Of a stretch of DNA of 64,000 nt, positions 17,063 to 25,915 are shown piece after piece; the stretch's first letter is position 1, and each line of letters starts with the position of its first letter. This stretch comes from CAVVSD01 sp963750895 (lineage in GTDB: Bacteria; Actinomycetota; Thermoleophilia; Solirubrobacterales; Solirubrobacteraceae): the NCBI GenBank assembly GCA_963750895.1, contig CAVVSD010000003.1, positions 372,001 through 436,000 on the forward strand, written 5' to 3'. A program made the position numbers and the translations under genes. Under the pieces are notes generated by a model. It was not told the DNA's origin. It did not search any database and saw nothing but the letters and a program-made list of their open reading frames with translations.

Positions 17063-17123
17063 CTGATTGAATCTAAGCCAGCTGTCGGCGGGCGTCAACG
17101 CGCGGGCCAGGACCGGAGGAGAG

Positions 17124-19265
17124 ATGGGTTACCGAATCGGCGTGGACATCGGGGGCACGTTCACGGACTGCGTCGTGGTCGACGCGGCGGGCCGGCGCAG
17201 CGTCGCGAAGTCGCTCTCGACCCACGGGTCGCTGGCCGACGGCGTGCTGAGCGCGGTCGCCGTGAACGCCGAGAGCCTCGGGCTCACGCGCGCCGAGCTC
17301 CTCGGCGACACCGACCTGTTCGTGCACGGCACGACGGTGGCGACGAACGCCGTGCTGACCCGCAACGGCGCGCGCACCGGCCTCATCACCACCCGCGGGC
17401 ACGAGGACGCGATCATCATCGGCAAGGTCTACGCGAAGCGCGCGGGCCTCCCGGAGCGCGACCTCGTGCACTCCTCGCGCCTGGAGAAGCCGGTGCCGAT
17501 CATCCCCCGGGAGCTGATCCGCGGCGTCGCCGAGCGGGTCGACGTCGACGGCGACGTCGTCGTGGAGCTGCGCGAGGACGAGGCGATCCGGGCGATCGAC
17601 GAGCTCGTCGCCGCGGGCGTGGAGTCGATCGCCGTCAGCTTCCTGTGGTCGTTCGTCAACGACGCCCACGAGCAGCGCGTCGGGGAGCTGCTGGCCGAGC
17701 GCGCGCCCGGCGTCCGGGTGACGCTGTCGAGCGAGATCGCGCCGGTGCTCGGCGAGTACGAGCGCACCGCGACGACCGCGGTCAACGCGTACGTCGCGCC
17801 GAAGGTCGTCGGCTACCTCGACGACCTCGAGCGGCGCCTGCGCGAGGAGGGGCTGCGCGACCCGCTGCTCGTCATGCAGGCCAGCGGCGGGCTCACCTCC
17901 GTCGAGGACGCCGCGCGCCGGCCGATCCTCACGCTCGACTCCGGCCCGACCGGCGGCATCCTCGGCTGCCAGTACCTGGGCCGGCTGTACGGCGAGGAGA
18001 ACGTCATCTGCACCGACGTCGGCGGCACGTCCTTCGACGTCGGGCTCATCCTGCGCGGCGAGGTCCCGACCGATCCGGAGCCGGTCGTCTCGCAGTACGT
18101 CATGCGCATCCCGAAGGTCTCCGTCCAGTCGATCGGCGCCGGCGGCGGGTCGCTGGCCTGGCTCGACGAGGGCGGGCTGCTGCGCGTCGGCCCGCAGAGC
18201 GCGGGCTCGCGGCCCGGGCCCGCGTGCTACGGCCAGGGCGGGACCGAGCCGACGGTGACCGACGCCGACCTCGTGCTCGGCTACCTCAACCCGGCCGCGT
18301 TCCTGGGCGGGCGGATGGAGCTCCGCCGCGACCTCGCGCTCGAGGCGCTCGCGAAGCTCGGCGGGCCGCTCGGGATGGAGCCCGAGGAGGTCGCGATCGG
18401 GGTCTTCCGGATCATCAACGCCCACATGGGCGACCTCATCCGCAAGTCGACGATCGAGCAGGGCCACGACCCGCGCGAGTGCGTGCTCGTCGCCTACGGC
18501 GGCGCCGGGCCGACGCACGCCGCCTTCTACGGCCACGACATCGGCTCGAAGGCGATCCTCGTCCTCGCCGACTCGACCGCGTTCTCGGCCGAGGGCATGC
18601 TCACCTGCGACATCACCCACACCGAGCAGGCGTCGCACCAGCTCACGACGCCCCTCGCCGCCGAGGACCTCGCCGCGATGACCGGGCACTTCTCGACGCT
18701 CGAGTCCCGGGTGCTCGACCAGTTCGCCCGCGAGGGCGTCCCGGGCGAGGACGTGGCGCTGGCGCGGACCCTCGGCGTCCGCTACCGGCTGCAGGTCCAC
18801 ACGCTCGACGTCGACGTCGATCCCGGCGCGCTGGACGAACGCACGCCGGAGCTGCTGCGCGCGCGCTTCGCCGAGCGCTACCGCCACCTCTACGGCGAGG
18901 GCGCGCTGCTCAGCGGCGGGGCGCTGGAGTTCGAGCTGCACAGCGTCGTCGGCACCCGCGCGCTGGACCGCGTCCCGTTCGACGCCCGCGAGCTGGGCGA
19001 CGCCGACGCGTCCGCGGCGCTGACCGGCGAGCGCGAGGCGTACTTCGAGCCCGAGGGCTTCCGGTCCACCCCGGTCTACGACGGCCACGCGCTGCGCCCG
19101 GGCAACCGGGTCGCCGGCCCGGCGATCGTGCAGCGGATGGGCGACAGCGTCGTCGTCCCGCCCGACTACGAGGCGCTCGTCGACGGCTACCTCACGATGC
19201 GGCTCGCGCCGACCGCGGCGTCGGCCAGTCCCGCCGTCCACACCGGCGTGGAGGTGGTCCGATGA
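17124..19265 (+). CDS. hyuA: Hydantoinase A / acetophenone-carboxylase-type subunit (ATP-dependent)
   Basis: A 713-residue HyuA-family protein with an actin-like ATPase fold. The phosphate loops are visible as GVDIGGTFTDCVVVD (~5-19) and TDVGGTSFDVGL, and the adenosine motif as YGGAGPTHAAFYG. Members are subunits of ATP-dependent hydantoinases/oxoprolinases or of acetone/acetophenone carboxylases, where the subunit phosphorylates the substrate or bicarbonate. The start ATG at 17124 is preceded by GGAGGAGAG, a strong ribosome binding site. Its stop overlaps the HyuB start as ATGA. The fused gamma-like domain of the partner favours a carboxylase-like complex over a simple hydantoinase. Confidence 0.88.
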   Translation: MGYRIGVDIGGTFTDCVVVDAAGRRSVAKSLSTHGSLADGVLSAVAVNAESLGLTRAELLGDTDLFVHGTTVATNAVLTRNGARTGLITTRGHEDAIIIGKVYAKRAGLPERDLVHSSRLEKPVPIIPRELIRGVAERVDVDGDVVVELREDEAIRAIDELVAAGVESIAVSFLWSFVNDAHEQRVGELLAERAPGVRVTLSSEIAPVLGEYERTATTAVNAYVAPKVVGYLDDLERRLREEGLRDPLLVMQASGGLTSVEDAARRPILTLDSGPTGGILGCQYLGRLYGEENVICTDVGGTSFDVGLILRGEVPTDPEPVVSQYVMRIPKVSVQSIGAGGGSLAWLDEGGLLRVGPQSAGSRPGPACYGQGGTEPTVTDADLVLGYLNPAAFLGGRMELRRDLALEALAKLGGPLGMEPEEVAIGVFRIINAHMGDLIRKSTIEQGHDPRECVLVAYGGAGPTHAAFYGHDIGSKAILVLADSTAFSAEGMLTCDITHTEQASHQLTTPLAAEDLAAMTGHFSTLESRVLDQFAREGVPGEDVALARTLGVRYRLQVHTLDVDVDPGALDERTPELLRARFAERYRHLYGEGALLSGGALEFELHSVVGTRALDRVPFDARELGDADASAALTGEREAYFEPEGFRSTPVYDGHALRPGNRVAGPAIVQRMGDSVVVPPDYEALVDGYLTMRLAPTAASASPAVHTGVEVVR

Positions 19266-21421
19266 CCCTGGATCCCGTGACCTTCGAGGTCATCCGCCAC
19301 CGCCTCTGGGCGATCAACGACGACCAGGCGATGATCGCGGCGCGGCTGTCCGGCTCGCCCGTCGTCTACGAGGCGCTCGACTTCAACGCCGCGCTCATGA
19401 CCGGCGACGGGCGCGGTCTCTACGCGGGCATCTACATCATCCAGCACGCCTCGACGATCGACGTCTTCGTCCAGAAGGTGCTCGAGGAGTGGGGGCCGGA
19501 GGGCATGCGCGAGGGCGACATGTTCTTCTCGAACGACCCGTGGTGGGGCGCGCTGCACGCCAACGACGGCATCCTCGCGAGCCCGATCTACTGGGAGGGC
19601 GAGATCGTCGCGTGGGCGGGCATCGTCATGCACGACAACGACGTCGGCAGCCCCGTCCCCGGCAGCTTCGTCGTCGGGTCCGAGGACCGCTTCGGCGAGG
19701 CGCCGCTGTTCCCGGCGATGAAGATGGTCGAGGACTTCGAGCTGCGGGCCGACATCGAGCGCGCCTACCTGCGCAACCACCGCACGCCCGAGCTCAACGC
19801 GCTGAACCTCCGCGCGAGGCTCGCCTCGATGCGGATCACCCACCGCCGCATCCACGAGCTCATCGAGCAGTACGGCCTGGAGGCGTTCCAGGCGTCGCAG
19901 GAGGAGATCATCGACTACGTCGAGCGGGTCGTCCGCAAGCGCCTGCGCGACATGCCCGACGGCTCGTGGGCGGACCAGATCTACCACGACCACGACGGCC
20001 GCAACGCCGTGATGTACCCCATGCGCTGCAAGGTCACGAAGACGGACGACCGCCTCGTCGTCGACATGACCGGCACCGCCCCGCAGGCGCCGGGCGCGAT
20101 CAACTGCGCGCGGCCCGCGATGGAGGGCGCGGTGCTCGGGGTCTTCCTGACCTTCCTCTGCTACGACCTGCCGTGGGCGGTCGACGCCGGGCGGCGGATC
20201 ATCGAGATCGTCTCCGAGGAGGGGACGCTCAACAACGCGCTGAGCCCCGCCGGGGTGAGCATGGCGTCGATCATGACGACGCTCTCGACGCAGGACGTCG
20301 TCGCCAACGCCTTCGCGAAGATGCTCATGGCCTCCGACGAGCTGGGCACCGAGGCGCAGGCGTGCTGGTCGCCGGGGATCAACTGCCCGGTCATGGCCGG
20401 TCTGGACCGCCACGGCGAGCCGTTCGCGCACGTCTTCATGGACTGCTGCGGCGGCGGCGGGGGCGCGCGGACGTTCACCGACGGGATCGACACCGGCGGG
20501 ATCCTGCACTCGATGTCCTCCACGATCCCGAACGCTGAGACGACCGAGAGCCGCTCGCCGGTGCTGCAGGTCTACCGGCGCGAGCGCCGCGACAGCGGCG
20601 GCCACGGGCGCTTCCGCGGCGGGGTCGGCATCGAGTTCGGGATGCTGCCGCACAAGAACCCGATCCCGATCGTCTCCGTGACGCTCGCATCGGGCGTCTC
20701 GCAGCCGGAGGGTCACGGGCTCTCGGGGGGCACGCCGGCGTCGGCGAAGAGCAACGTCGTGTTCCGCTCCTCCAACGTGCCCGAGCTGTTCGCCTCCGGC
20801 GTCATCCCGGACTCGACGGACGGCGTGACCGGCACGGAGACCGACGTCCTGCAGGCCAAGGACCACACGCTGCTGGGCGAGGGCGACTTCCTCGTCACCG
20901 TCGTGTCCGGCGGCGGCGGGTACGGCGATCCGCTGCGGCGCGATCCCGCCCTCGTCGAGCGCGACCTGCGCCACGGGCTCGTCTCCGAGGCGATCGCGCG
21001 CTCCGTGTACGGCGTCGTCGCCGGGGATGCGGCCGCGACCGCCGAGGCGCGGGACGCGATCCGCGCCGAGCGCCTGCGCGACGGACGGCCCGTCGCCGAG
21101 GGCGCGGGCGGCGGGACCGTCGAGGGGACGCGGCTGCACCGCGTCGCCGACACCGTCGAGGCGGTCGAGAGCCCGGAGGGGCGCGCGCTGCGCTGCACCG
21201 AGTGCGGTCACCGCCTCGGCGACTACGGCGACGACCACAAGCAGGGGACGCTCGTGCGCGAGCTGCCGATCACCGCCATCAGCGAGCTCAACGCGCTCGG
21301 GCGCGTCGACGAGATGGTCCTGCGCGAGTTCTGCTGCCCCGGCTGCGGGACGTCGGTCGCGATGGACGTGCAGCTCGCCGAGGAGCCCGTGCTGGAGGAG
21401 TCGCGCTTCGGGGCGACGTGA
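19262..21421 (+). CDS. hyuB: Hydantoinase B / carboxylase subunit with fused C-terminal zinc-ribbon domain
   Basis: A 719-residue protein. Residues ~1-560 are HyuB/acetone-carboxylase-alpha-like (MTLDPVTFEVIRHRL, FFSNDPWWGALHANDG, HDNDVGSPVPGSF, GGHGRFRGGVGIEF, SGGGGYGDPLRRDP). Residues ~600-719 carry a second domain with two cysteine knuckles: CTEC at ~645-648 and CCPGC at ~691-695. It contains LVRELPITAI and resembles the small gamma-type subunit of acetone/acetophenone carboxylases. This is a natural fusion of subunits usually encoded separately. The start overlaps HyuA by 4 bases and the end overlaps the cupin gene. The substrate is unknown. Confidence 0.87.
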   Translation: MTLDPVTFEVIRHRLWAINDDQAMIAARLSGSPVVYEALDFNAALMTGDGRGLYAGIYIIQHASTIDVFVQKVLEEWGPEGMREGDMFFSNDPWWGALHANDGILASPIYWEGEIVAWAGIVMHDNDVGSPVPGSFVVGSEDRFGEAPLFPAMKMVEDFELRADIERAYLRNHRTPELNALNLRARLASMRITHRRIHELIEQYGLEAFQASQEEIIDYVERVVRKRLRDMPDGSWADQIYHDHDGRNAVMYPMRCKVTKTDDRLVVDMTGTAPQAPGAINCARPAMEGAVLGVFLTFLCYDLPWAVDAGRRIIEIVSEEGTLNNALSPAGVSMASIMTTLSTQDVVANAFAKMLMASDELGTEAQACWSPGINCPVMAGLDRHGEPFAHVFMDCCGGGGGARTFTDGIDTGGILHSMSSTIPNAETTESRSPVLQVYRRERRDSGGHGRFRGGVGIEFGMLPHKNPIPIVSVTLASGVSQPEGHGLSGGTPASAKSNVVFRSSNVPELFASGVIPDSTDGVTGTETDVLQAKDHTLLGEGDFLVTVVSGGGGYGDPLRRDPALVERDLRHGLVSEAIARSVYGVVAGDAAATAEARDAIRAERLRDGRPVAEGAGGGTVEGTRLHRVADTVEAVESPEGRALRCTECGHRLGDYGDDHKQGTLVRELPITAISELNALGRVDEMVLREFCCPGCGTSVAMDVQLAEEPVLEESRFGAT

Positions 21422-21813
21422 CCCGCGAACCCGACTACGTGCGCATCTGGGCCGACGACGACGGCGAGTCGCACTTCGAGGACGTGTACCTGGACGCGAC
21501 CGAGCAGCCCTCCCCGGGGGCGACGTCGAGGGTCGCCCTGTCGGATCGGATCCCGGTCGCCGACCTCGAGTTCCGCCGCGTGCTCGAGGAGGCGTCCTAC
21601 GTCGTGCCCCACAACGCGCCCGAGCGGCTGTTCATCGTGAGCCTCACGGGGCGCATCGAGGTCGAGGTGTCCGACGGAGAGGTCCGGCGGTTCGGCCCGG
21701 GCGCCGTCACCCTCGTCGAGGACACGCACGGCAAGGGCCACATCACGCGCTCGCTCGACCCGGGTCCTCGCGCGACGCTGCTCGCGCGGCCCACGACCGC
21801 GGGCGGCACGTGA
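21418..21813 (+). CDS. Small cupin-fold protein
   Basis: A 131-residue protein from a GTG that overlaps the HyuB stop (GTGA). The pattern of short strands (RIPVADLEFRRV, PERLFIVSLTGRIEVEVSDGEV, RRFGPGAVTLVEDTHGKGHITRSL) is that of a single cupin barrel, with a likely metal-ligand histidine in HGKGH. It resembles small cupins encoded in other catabolic clusters. Its stop and the alcohol dehydrogenase start overlap as TGATG. The role is unknown; co-translation implies a step in the HyuAB pathway. Confidence 0.7.
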   Translation: MTREPDYVRIWADDDGESHFEDVYLDATEQPSPGATSRVALSDRIPVADLEFRRVLEEASYVVPHNAPERLFIVSLTGRIEVEVSDGEVRRFGPGAVTLVEDTHGKGHITRSLDPGPRATLLARPTTAGGT

Positions 21814-22907
21814 TGCGAGCCGCCGTGCTGCGCGCGCCAGGGGCGTTGCGGATCGAGGAGCTGCGCGACCCGCGGCCGGGACCGGGCGAGGTGCTCGTGC
21901 GCGTCGCGGCGTGCGGCGTGTGCCACAGCGACCTGCACGTCATCAAGGGCGAGTCGCCGTCGAAGCTGCCGGTCGTGCCCGGGCACGAGATGGCGGGGAC
22001 GGTCGCCGAGCTCGGGGAGGGCGTCGAGGGCCCCGCGCCCGGGACCAGGGTCGTCGCCCCGTTCATCCTGCCCTGCGGGCGCTGCGCGCGGTGCGCCGCC
22101 GGCCGCGACGACTTCTGCGAGGCGTTCTGGGCGCTCAACCGCGCCCAGGGCACGCTCTACGACGGGACGACCCGTCTCTACGCGGACGACGGCTCACCGG
22201 TCTGGATGGCGGGACCGAGTGCGCTCGCCGAGCTGTGCGTCCTCCCGGCGACCAGCGTGTTCGAGGTCCCGGACGGGCTGGCTCTGGAGGAGGCGGCGCC
22301 GCTGGGCTGCGCGGCGTTCACCGCCTACGGCGCGCTCGTGCACGCCGGCGCGCTGCAGCCGGGCGAGCGCGTCGCGGTCGTGGCGGTCGGCGGGGTGGGC
22401 GTGAACCTCGTGCAGCTCGCGCGGGTGCTCGGCGCGGCGCAGGTCATCGCCGTCGACGTGTCCGAGGAGAAGCTCGCGCTGGCGCGGCGCATGGGGGCGA
22501 CGGACACGATCGACGGCTCGCGCGAGGACGTCCGCGAGCGCGTGCTCGAGCTGACCGACGGCGAGGGGGTCGAGCTGGCGTTCGAGGCGCTCGGGCGCCC
22601 CGCCACGATCCGCCAGGCGCTCGAGGTCGTCGGGCTCGGAGGACGGGCCGTGGTGATCGGCGTGAGCGCGCTCGGCGAGCTGACGCCGATCGAGTCGAAC
22701 CTGCTCGTGCGCCGCCAGCTGCGGCTCGTGGGGTCCTACGGCGCGCGCAGCCGCGCGGACATGCCCAGGCTGCTCGAGCTCGCGGCCGACGGGCGGATCA
22801 GCCTGGGCGACACGATCAGCCGCGAGGTGGGCCTCGACGAGTCCGCCGCGATCTTCGAGGCGCTCGATCGCGGCGAGGTGGTCGGGCGGGCCGTCGTTCG
22901 CATGTAG
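21813..22907 (+). CDS. Zinc-dependent alcohol dehydrogenase (MDR family)
   Basis: A 364-residue medium-chain dehydrogenase. The catalytic zinc site is CGVCHSDLH (Cys ~37) with PGHEMAGTV. The structural zinc loop is CGRCARCAAGRDDFC with four cysteines (~86-100). The Rossmann motif is VAVGGVGVNLVQLA (~190-203), followed by an acidic residue at the strand-2 end (VIAVDVSEEK), indicating NAD. It is the last gene of the HyuA-HyuB-cupin operon and stops four bases before the convergent XRE-cupin gene. It probably oxidises or reduces an alcohol/aldehyde of the same pathway. Confidence 0.88.
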   Translation: MRAAVLRAPGALRIEELRDPRPGPGEVLVRVAACGVCHSDLHVIKGESPSKLPVVPGHEMAGTVAELGEGVEGPAPGTRVVAPFILPCGRCARCAAGRDDFCEAFWALNRAQGTLYDGTTRLYADDGSPVWMAGPSALAELCVLPATSVFEVPDGLALEEAAPLGCAAFTAYGALVHAGALQPGERVAVVAVGGVGVNLVQLARVLGAAQVIAVDVSEEKLALARRMGATDTIDGSREDVRERVLELTDGEGVELAFEALGRPATIRQALEVVGLGGRAVVIGVSALGELTPIESNLLVRRQLRLVGSYGARSRADMPRLLELAADGRISLGDTISREVGLDESAAIFEALDRGEVVGRAVVRM

Positions 22908-22910
22908 CCG

Positions 22911-23483
22911 TCAGTGGTCGTGCAGGTGCATCCGCTCGCCGTGCGGGCCGAGGATCGCGATGAGCTCGACGGGTCCCTCGACCGCGCCGAACCAGTGCGG
23001 GGTCTGGGTGCTGAACTCGACCGTCTCGCCCGGCTCGACGGTGAAGTCCTGGTCGCCGAGACGCAGCCACATCCGGCCGGCGAGGACGTAGATCCAGTCG
23101 TGGCCCTCGTGGACGCCGAGGTCCGCCGGCGGGACGCGGCGCTCCGCGCTGATCACGATCTTGTACGCGTGCAGCCCGCCCGCCGGGCCCTTGTGGGTGA
23201 GCGGCCACATGGTGAGGCCGTCGAACGAGCGCGGCTGGCTGCGGACCCGCGGGTCCTCCTCGGGCTGCGGGCGCAGGAGCTCGTCGGTCGAGACCCCGAG
23301 CGCCTCGGCCAGGCCGGGGAGGTGGTCGAGCGCGAGACGGCGCTTGCCGGACTCCAGGCGGCTGAGCGTCGAGACGTCCAGGCCGGCGCGCGTCGCGACG
23401 GCCTCGAGCGTCAGCCCACGCTCGGTGCGCAGCTCGCGCAGGCGCCGCCGGACGCGGCTGTCGACGGGCTCGTTTGCCTGCAT
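22911..23483 (-). CDS. XRE-family regulator with C-terminal cupin domain
   Basis: A ~190-residue regulator. The N-terminal helix-turn-helix (~8-70) shows RRRLRELRTERGLTLEAVA, then AGLDVSTLSRLESGKRRLALDHL. The C-terminal cupin_2 domain (~105-185) has VHEGHDWIYVLAGRMWL, VEPGETVEFS and TPHWFGA. These proteins typically repress a neighbouring metabolic gene and respond to a small molecule bound in the cupin. I place the start at the ATG at 23483, which lies inside a 25-bp palindrome; an ATG at 23507 is also in frame. It is divergent from a flavoprotein gene at 23531. Confidence 0.85.
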   Translation of the reverse strand: MQANEPVDSRVRRRLRELRTERGLTLEAVATRAGLDVSTLSRLESGKRRLALDHLPGLAEALGVSTDELLRPQPEEDPRVRSQPRSFDGLTMWPLTHKGPAGGLHAYKIVISAERRVPPADLGVHEGHDWIYVLAGRMWLRLGDQDFTVEPGETVEFSTQTPHWFGAVEGPVELIAILGPHGERMHLHDH

Positions 23484-23493
23484 GGCAAACGAG
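23469..23493. promoter_or_regulatory. 25-bp palindromic operator over the XRE-cupin start
   Basis: A perfect 10-bp inverted repeat, CTCGTTTGCC and GGCAAACGAG, with the 5-base centre TGCAT. It covers the XRE-cupin start codon and lies 38 bases before the divergent flavoprotein start. A further half-site-like GCTTGCCA follows at once. The position and dyad symmetry suggest it is the binding site of the XRE-cupin protein, giving autoregulation and control of the flavoprotein/MFS operon. Confidence 0.65.
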
Positions 23494-23530
23494 CTTGCCA
23501 CTTCCATGCCGTCGGTGCAACGCTCGGCGT

Positions 23531-24427
23531 ATGGACACGAACTGGGACTGCATCGTCGTCGGCGGCGGTGCTGCGGGGCTGAGCGCGGCGCTCGTGCTGG
23601 GCCGCGCCCGGCAGCGGACGCTGCTCGTCGACGCCGGCGGGCAGAGCAACCTCCCGGCGCACGGCATCGGCGGGCTGCTCGGGTTCGACGGCCGGCCGCC
23701 GGCGGAGCTCTACGCCGCGGGCCGGGAGGAGATCGCGCGCTACCCGTCGGTCGAGCTGCGCGAGGGAGAGGTCGTCGCGGGCGCGCGAGAGGGCGACGGC
23801 TTCGAGCTGACGCTGGCCGACGGGCGCCGCGAGCGCACGCGCCGGGTGCTGCTCGCGACGGGCATGCGCTACGAGCCGCCCGCGCTGGACGGCGTCGAGG
23901 AGCTCTGGGGCGGCACGGTCTTCCACTGCCCGTTCTGCCACGGCTGGGAGGTCCGCGACCGGCGCCTGGCCGTGCTCGGCAACGGCGAGGTCGGGACCCA
24001 CCAGGCGCTCCTCCTGCGCGGATGGAGCGACGACGTCGTGCTGCTCACCGACGGCCCGCCCGAGGGCGTCGAGGCCGTCGAGGCTGCGGGGATCCCGATC
24101 GATCCGCGCCCCGTGGCCGGGCTCGTCGCCCGCGACGGGGAGCTGGCGGCGGTCGCGTTCGCGGACGGCACGCAGCTCGAGCGCGACGGGCTCATGGTCT
24201 TCGCGCCGATGCGCCAGCGCAGCGGGCTCGCCGAGATGCTCGGCGCGACGTCCGACGGCAACCCGATGGTCGTCGACCCCGTCGGCGTCGACGAGCTGCA
24301 GATGACCGGCGTGCCCGGGATCTCGGCTGCGGGCGACGTCACCGGGCGCCCGCCGCAGGTGGCGACGGCCATCGCCGCCGGGTCGCTCGCGGCCGCGATG
24401 ATCGTGAGGGAGCTGCTGACGGGGTAG
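23531..24427 (+). CDS. Thioredoxin-reductase-like FAD/NAD(P)-dependent disulfide oxidoreductase
   Basis: A 298-residue protein with the TrxB fold. The FAD-binding motif is VVGGGAAGLSAAL (~9-21), the redox-active pair is FHCPFCHGWE (CxxC, ~132-135), the NADPH motif is AVLGNGEVGTHQAL, and the second FAD motif is GISAAGDVTGR. This CPFCHG subtype is seen in reductases of dithiol metabolites (HlyT/GliT-like) and of non-thioredoxin partners. It is followed nine bases later by an MFS transporter, the arrangement expected for handling and exporting a small disulfide or xenobiotic. It is controlled from the palindrome shared with the XRE-cupin gene. Confidence 0.87.
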   Translation: MDTNWDCIVVGGGAAGLSAALVLGRARQRTLLVDAGGQSNLPAHGIGGLLGFDGRPPAELYAAGREEIARYPSVELREGEVVAGAREGDGFELTLADGRRERTRRVLLATGMRYEPPALDGVEELWGGTVFHCPFCHGWEVRDRRLAVLGNGEVGTHQALLLRGWSDDVVLLTDGPPEGVEAVEAAGIPIDPRPVAGLVARDGELAAVAFADGTQLERDGLMVFAPMRQRSGLAEMLGATSDGNPMVVDPVGVDELQMTGVPGISAAGDVTGRPPQVATAIAAGSLAAAMIVRELLTG

Positions 24428-24436
24428 CTGCCCGGG

Positions 24437-25615
24437 GTGGCGCTCTGGCGCATCCCGGGTCTGCGCGCGCTCGCGCTGCTGAGCCTGCTCGCGTTCGCGA
24501 GCTTCTTCCTGACGCTCTCGTCGCTGCCGCTGTGGGCGGTGGACGGCGGCGCGTCGGTCGGCTCCGCCGGGATCATGACGACGGCGCTGCTCGCGGCGAC
24601 GGTCGCCTGCCAGCTGCTGGTCCCGCGCGCCGAGCGGCGGCTCGGGCTCCCGCGGCTGCTGGCGATCGGGCTCGTCGCGCTCGGCCTCCCCACGCCGCTG
24701 TACCTCGTCTCCCAGGACCTCGGCTGGCTCGCCGCGGTCTCCGCGGTCCGCGGCATCGGGTTCGCGATCCTGACCGTCGTCGGCGCGTCGCTCACGGCGA
24801 CGCTCGCACCGCCCGGGCGCCGCGGCGAGGCGATCGGGCTCTACGGCGTCTCCGTCGCGATCCCCCAGCTCCTGTGCGTCCCCGGCGGGGCGAGCCTCGC
24901 GCTCGGCGGGCGCTTCGACGTCGTCGCGATCCTCGCGATGGCGCCGCTGCTCGCGCTGCCGCTCGTCCGGCGCTTCCGGGGGATCGATACGGCCGGCGAG
25001 CCGCAGCGGGCGGGTGGACGCGAGGCTCTCCGGGCGGTGCTCCCGGCCTGCCTGGTCCTGGCCGTGGTGACCGCGGTCGGCGGCGGTCTCGTCACGTTCC
25101 TGCCGGTCGAGCGACCGGACGGTGCCGTGGCGGGGCTCGCGCTGCTCCTGTTCGGCGTCGTCGCCGCGATCGGCCGCTGGGGGGTCGGTCGCATCGTCGA
25201 CCGGACGGGCAGCACCCGGGTCCTGCTCCCCGTCGCGCTCGTGCTGTGCGCGGGCGGCATCGCGCTGGTCGCCGCGGGCCTGAGCTCGGATGCGGCCGGA
25301 CTCGTCGTGACCGGAGCCGCGATCGCCGGCGCGGGCTACGGCAGCGTGCAGAACCTCACGCTCGTGGCCGCGTTCGGCCGTGCGGGCCCGGCGCGCGAGA
25401 GCACCGCGAGCGCCACGTGGAACGCGTCCTTCGACACCGGGACCGCGATCGGAGCATGGGCGGTCGGGGCGATAGCCGCCGCCGGACCCGGGCTGGCGGC
25501 CACCTACCTGGGGTGCGCCGCGCTCGTCCTGCTCGTCATTCCTCTGGGGGCGACGGCCGGATCTCGCCGCTCTCCAGCCCTCGCCGGCCCCGCTCAACCA
25601 GGATCGCCACGATGA
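24437..25615 (+). CDS. Major facilitator superfamily transporter
   Basis: A 392-residue integral membrane protein with about twelve hydrophobic helices, starting with GTG at 24437 nine bases after the flavoprotein stop. The loop after helix 2 is short and basic (PRAERRLGLPRL), and the two halves are joined at ~185-200 (RRFRGIDTAGEPQRAGG). It is most like actinobacterial drug/sugar exporters of the MFS_1 group; the substrate is unknown. The last 80 bases overlap the convergent ion-channel gene. That is a long overlap, and the end of the MFS frame (RRSPALAGPAQPGSPR) looks non-conserved. Confidence 0.82.
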   Translation: MALWRIPGLRALALLSLLAFASFFLTLSSLPLWAVDGGASVGSAGIMTTALLAATVACQLLVPRAERRLGLPRLLAIGLVALGLPTPLYLVSQDLGWLAAVSAVRGIGFAILTVVGASLTATLAPPGRRGEAIGLYGVSVAIPQLLCVPGGASLALGGRFDVVAILAMAPLLALPLVRRFRGIDTAGEPQRAGGREALRAVLPACLVLAVVTAVGGGLVTFLPVERPDGAVAGLALLLFGVVAAIGRWGVGRIVDRTGSTRVLLPVALVLCAGGIALVAAGLSSDAAGLVVTGAAIAGAGYGSVQNLTLVAAFGRAGPARESTASATWNASFDTGTAIGAWAVGAIAAAGPGLAATYLGCAALVLLVIPLGATAGSRRSPALAGPAQPGSPR

Positions 25616-25904
25616 TCGACGTCACGGCCGGCACGAACGCCATGCCGAAGAGCATCACGAGCGTCGCGACGATGCGCCCCGCGGGGGTCTCCGGCACGTC
25701 GTCGCCGTAGCCGACGGTCGACACCGTCTGGATCGACCACCAGCAGGCGTCGCCGAACGTCTTGAACGTCTGCGGCTCGACGAGGAACTCGACGAGCGCG
25801 GCGAGGAGCGTGAAGATCGCGAAGACGACGATGATCACGCCGATCGCGCGGATGATCGTGACGCGCGTCGCGAACCGGATGAGTCGCGGCCGCCCTGGCT
25901 CCAT
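25536..25904 (-). CDS. Two-helix potassium channel (Ion_trans_2)
   Basis: A 122-residue protein with two transmembrane helices (~18-40 and ~80-103) flanking a pore loop. The selectivity filter is TVGYGD (~63-68), preceded by the pore helix FGDACWWSIQTVS. This is the minimal KcsA-like topology; four copies would form a K+ channel in the cytoplasmic membrane. There is no attached RCK/TrkA-N regulatory domain. The start ATG at 25904 lies 11 bases after the end of the LapA-like gene, so the two are likely co-transcribed. Confidence 0.87.
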   Translation of the reverse strand: MEPGRPRLIRFATRVTIIRAIGVIIVVFAIFTLLAALVEFLVEPQTFKTFGDACWWSIQTVSTVGYGDDVPETPAGRIVATLVMLFGMAFVPAVTSIIVAILVERGRRGLESGEIRPSPPEE

Positions 25905-25915
25905 CTCGGCTCCGG

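Noticed and set aside
15806..19260. N-terminal extension of the HyuB frame by over 1,100 codons
   Set aside because: The upstream part is antisense or out of frame to SDR, NTF2-like and HyuA genes. HyuB proper starts at 19262 with a 4-base overlap and a typical family N-terminus.
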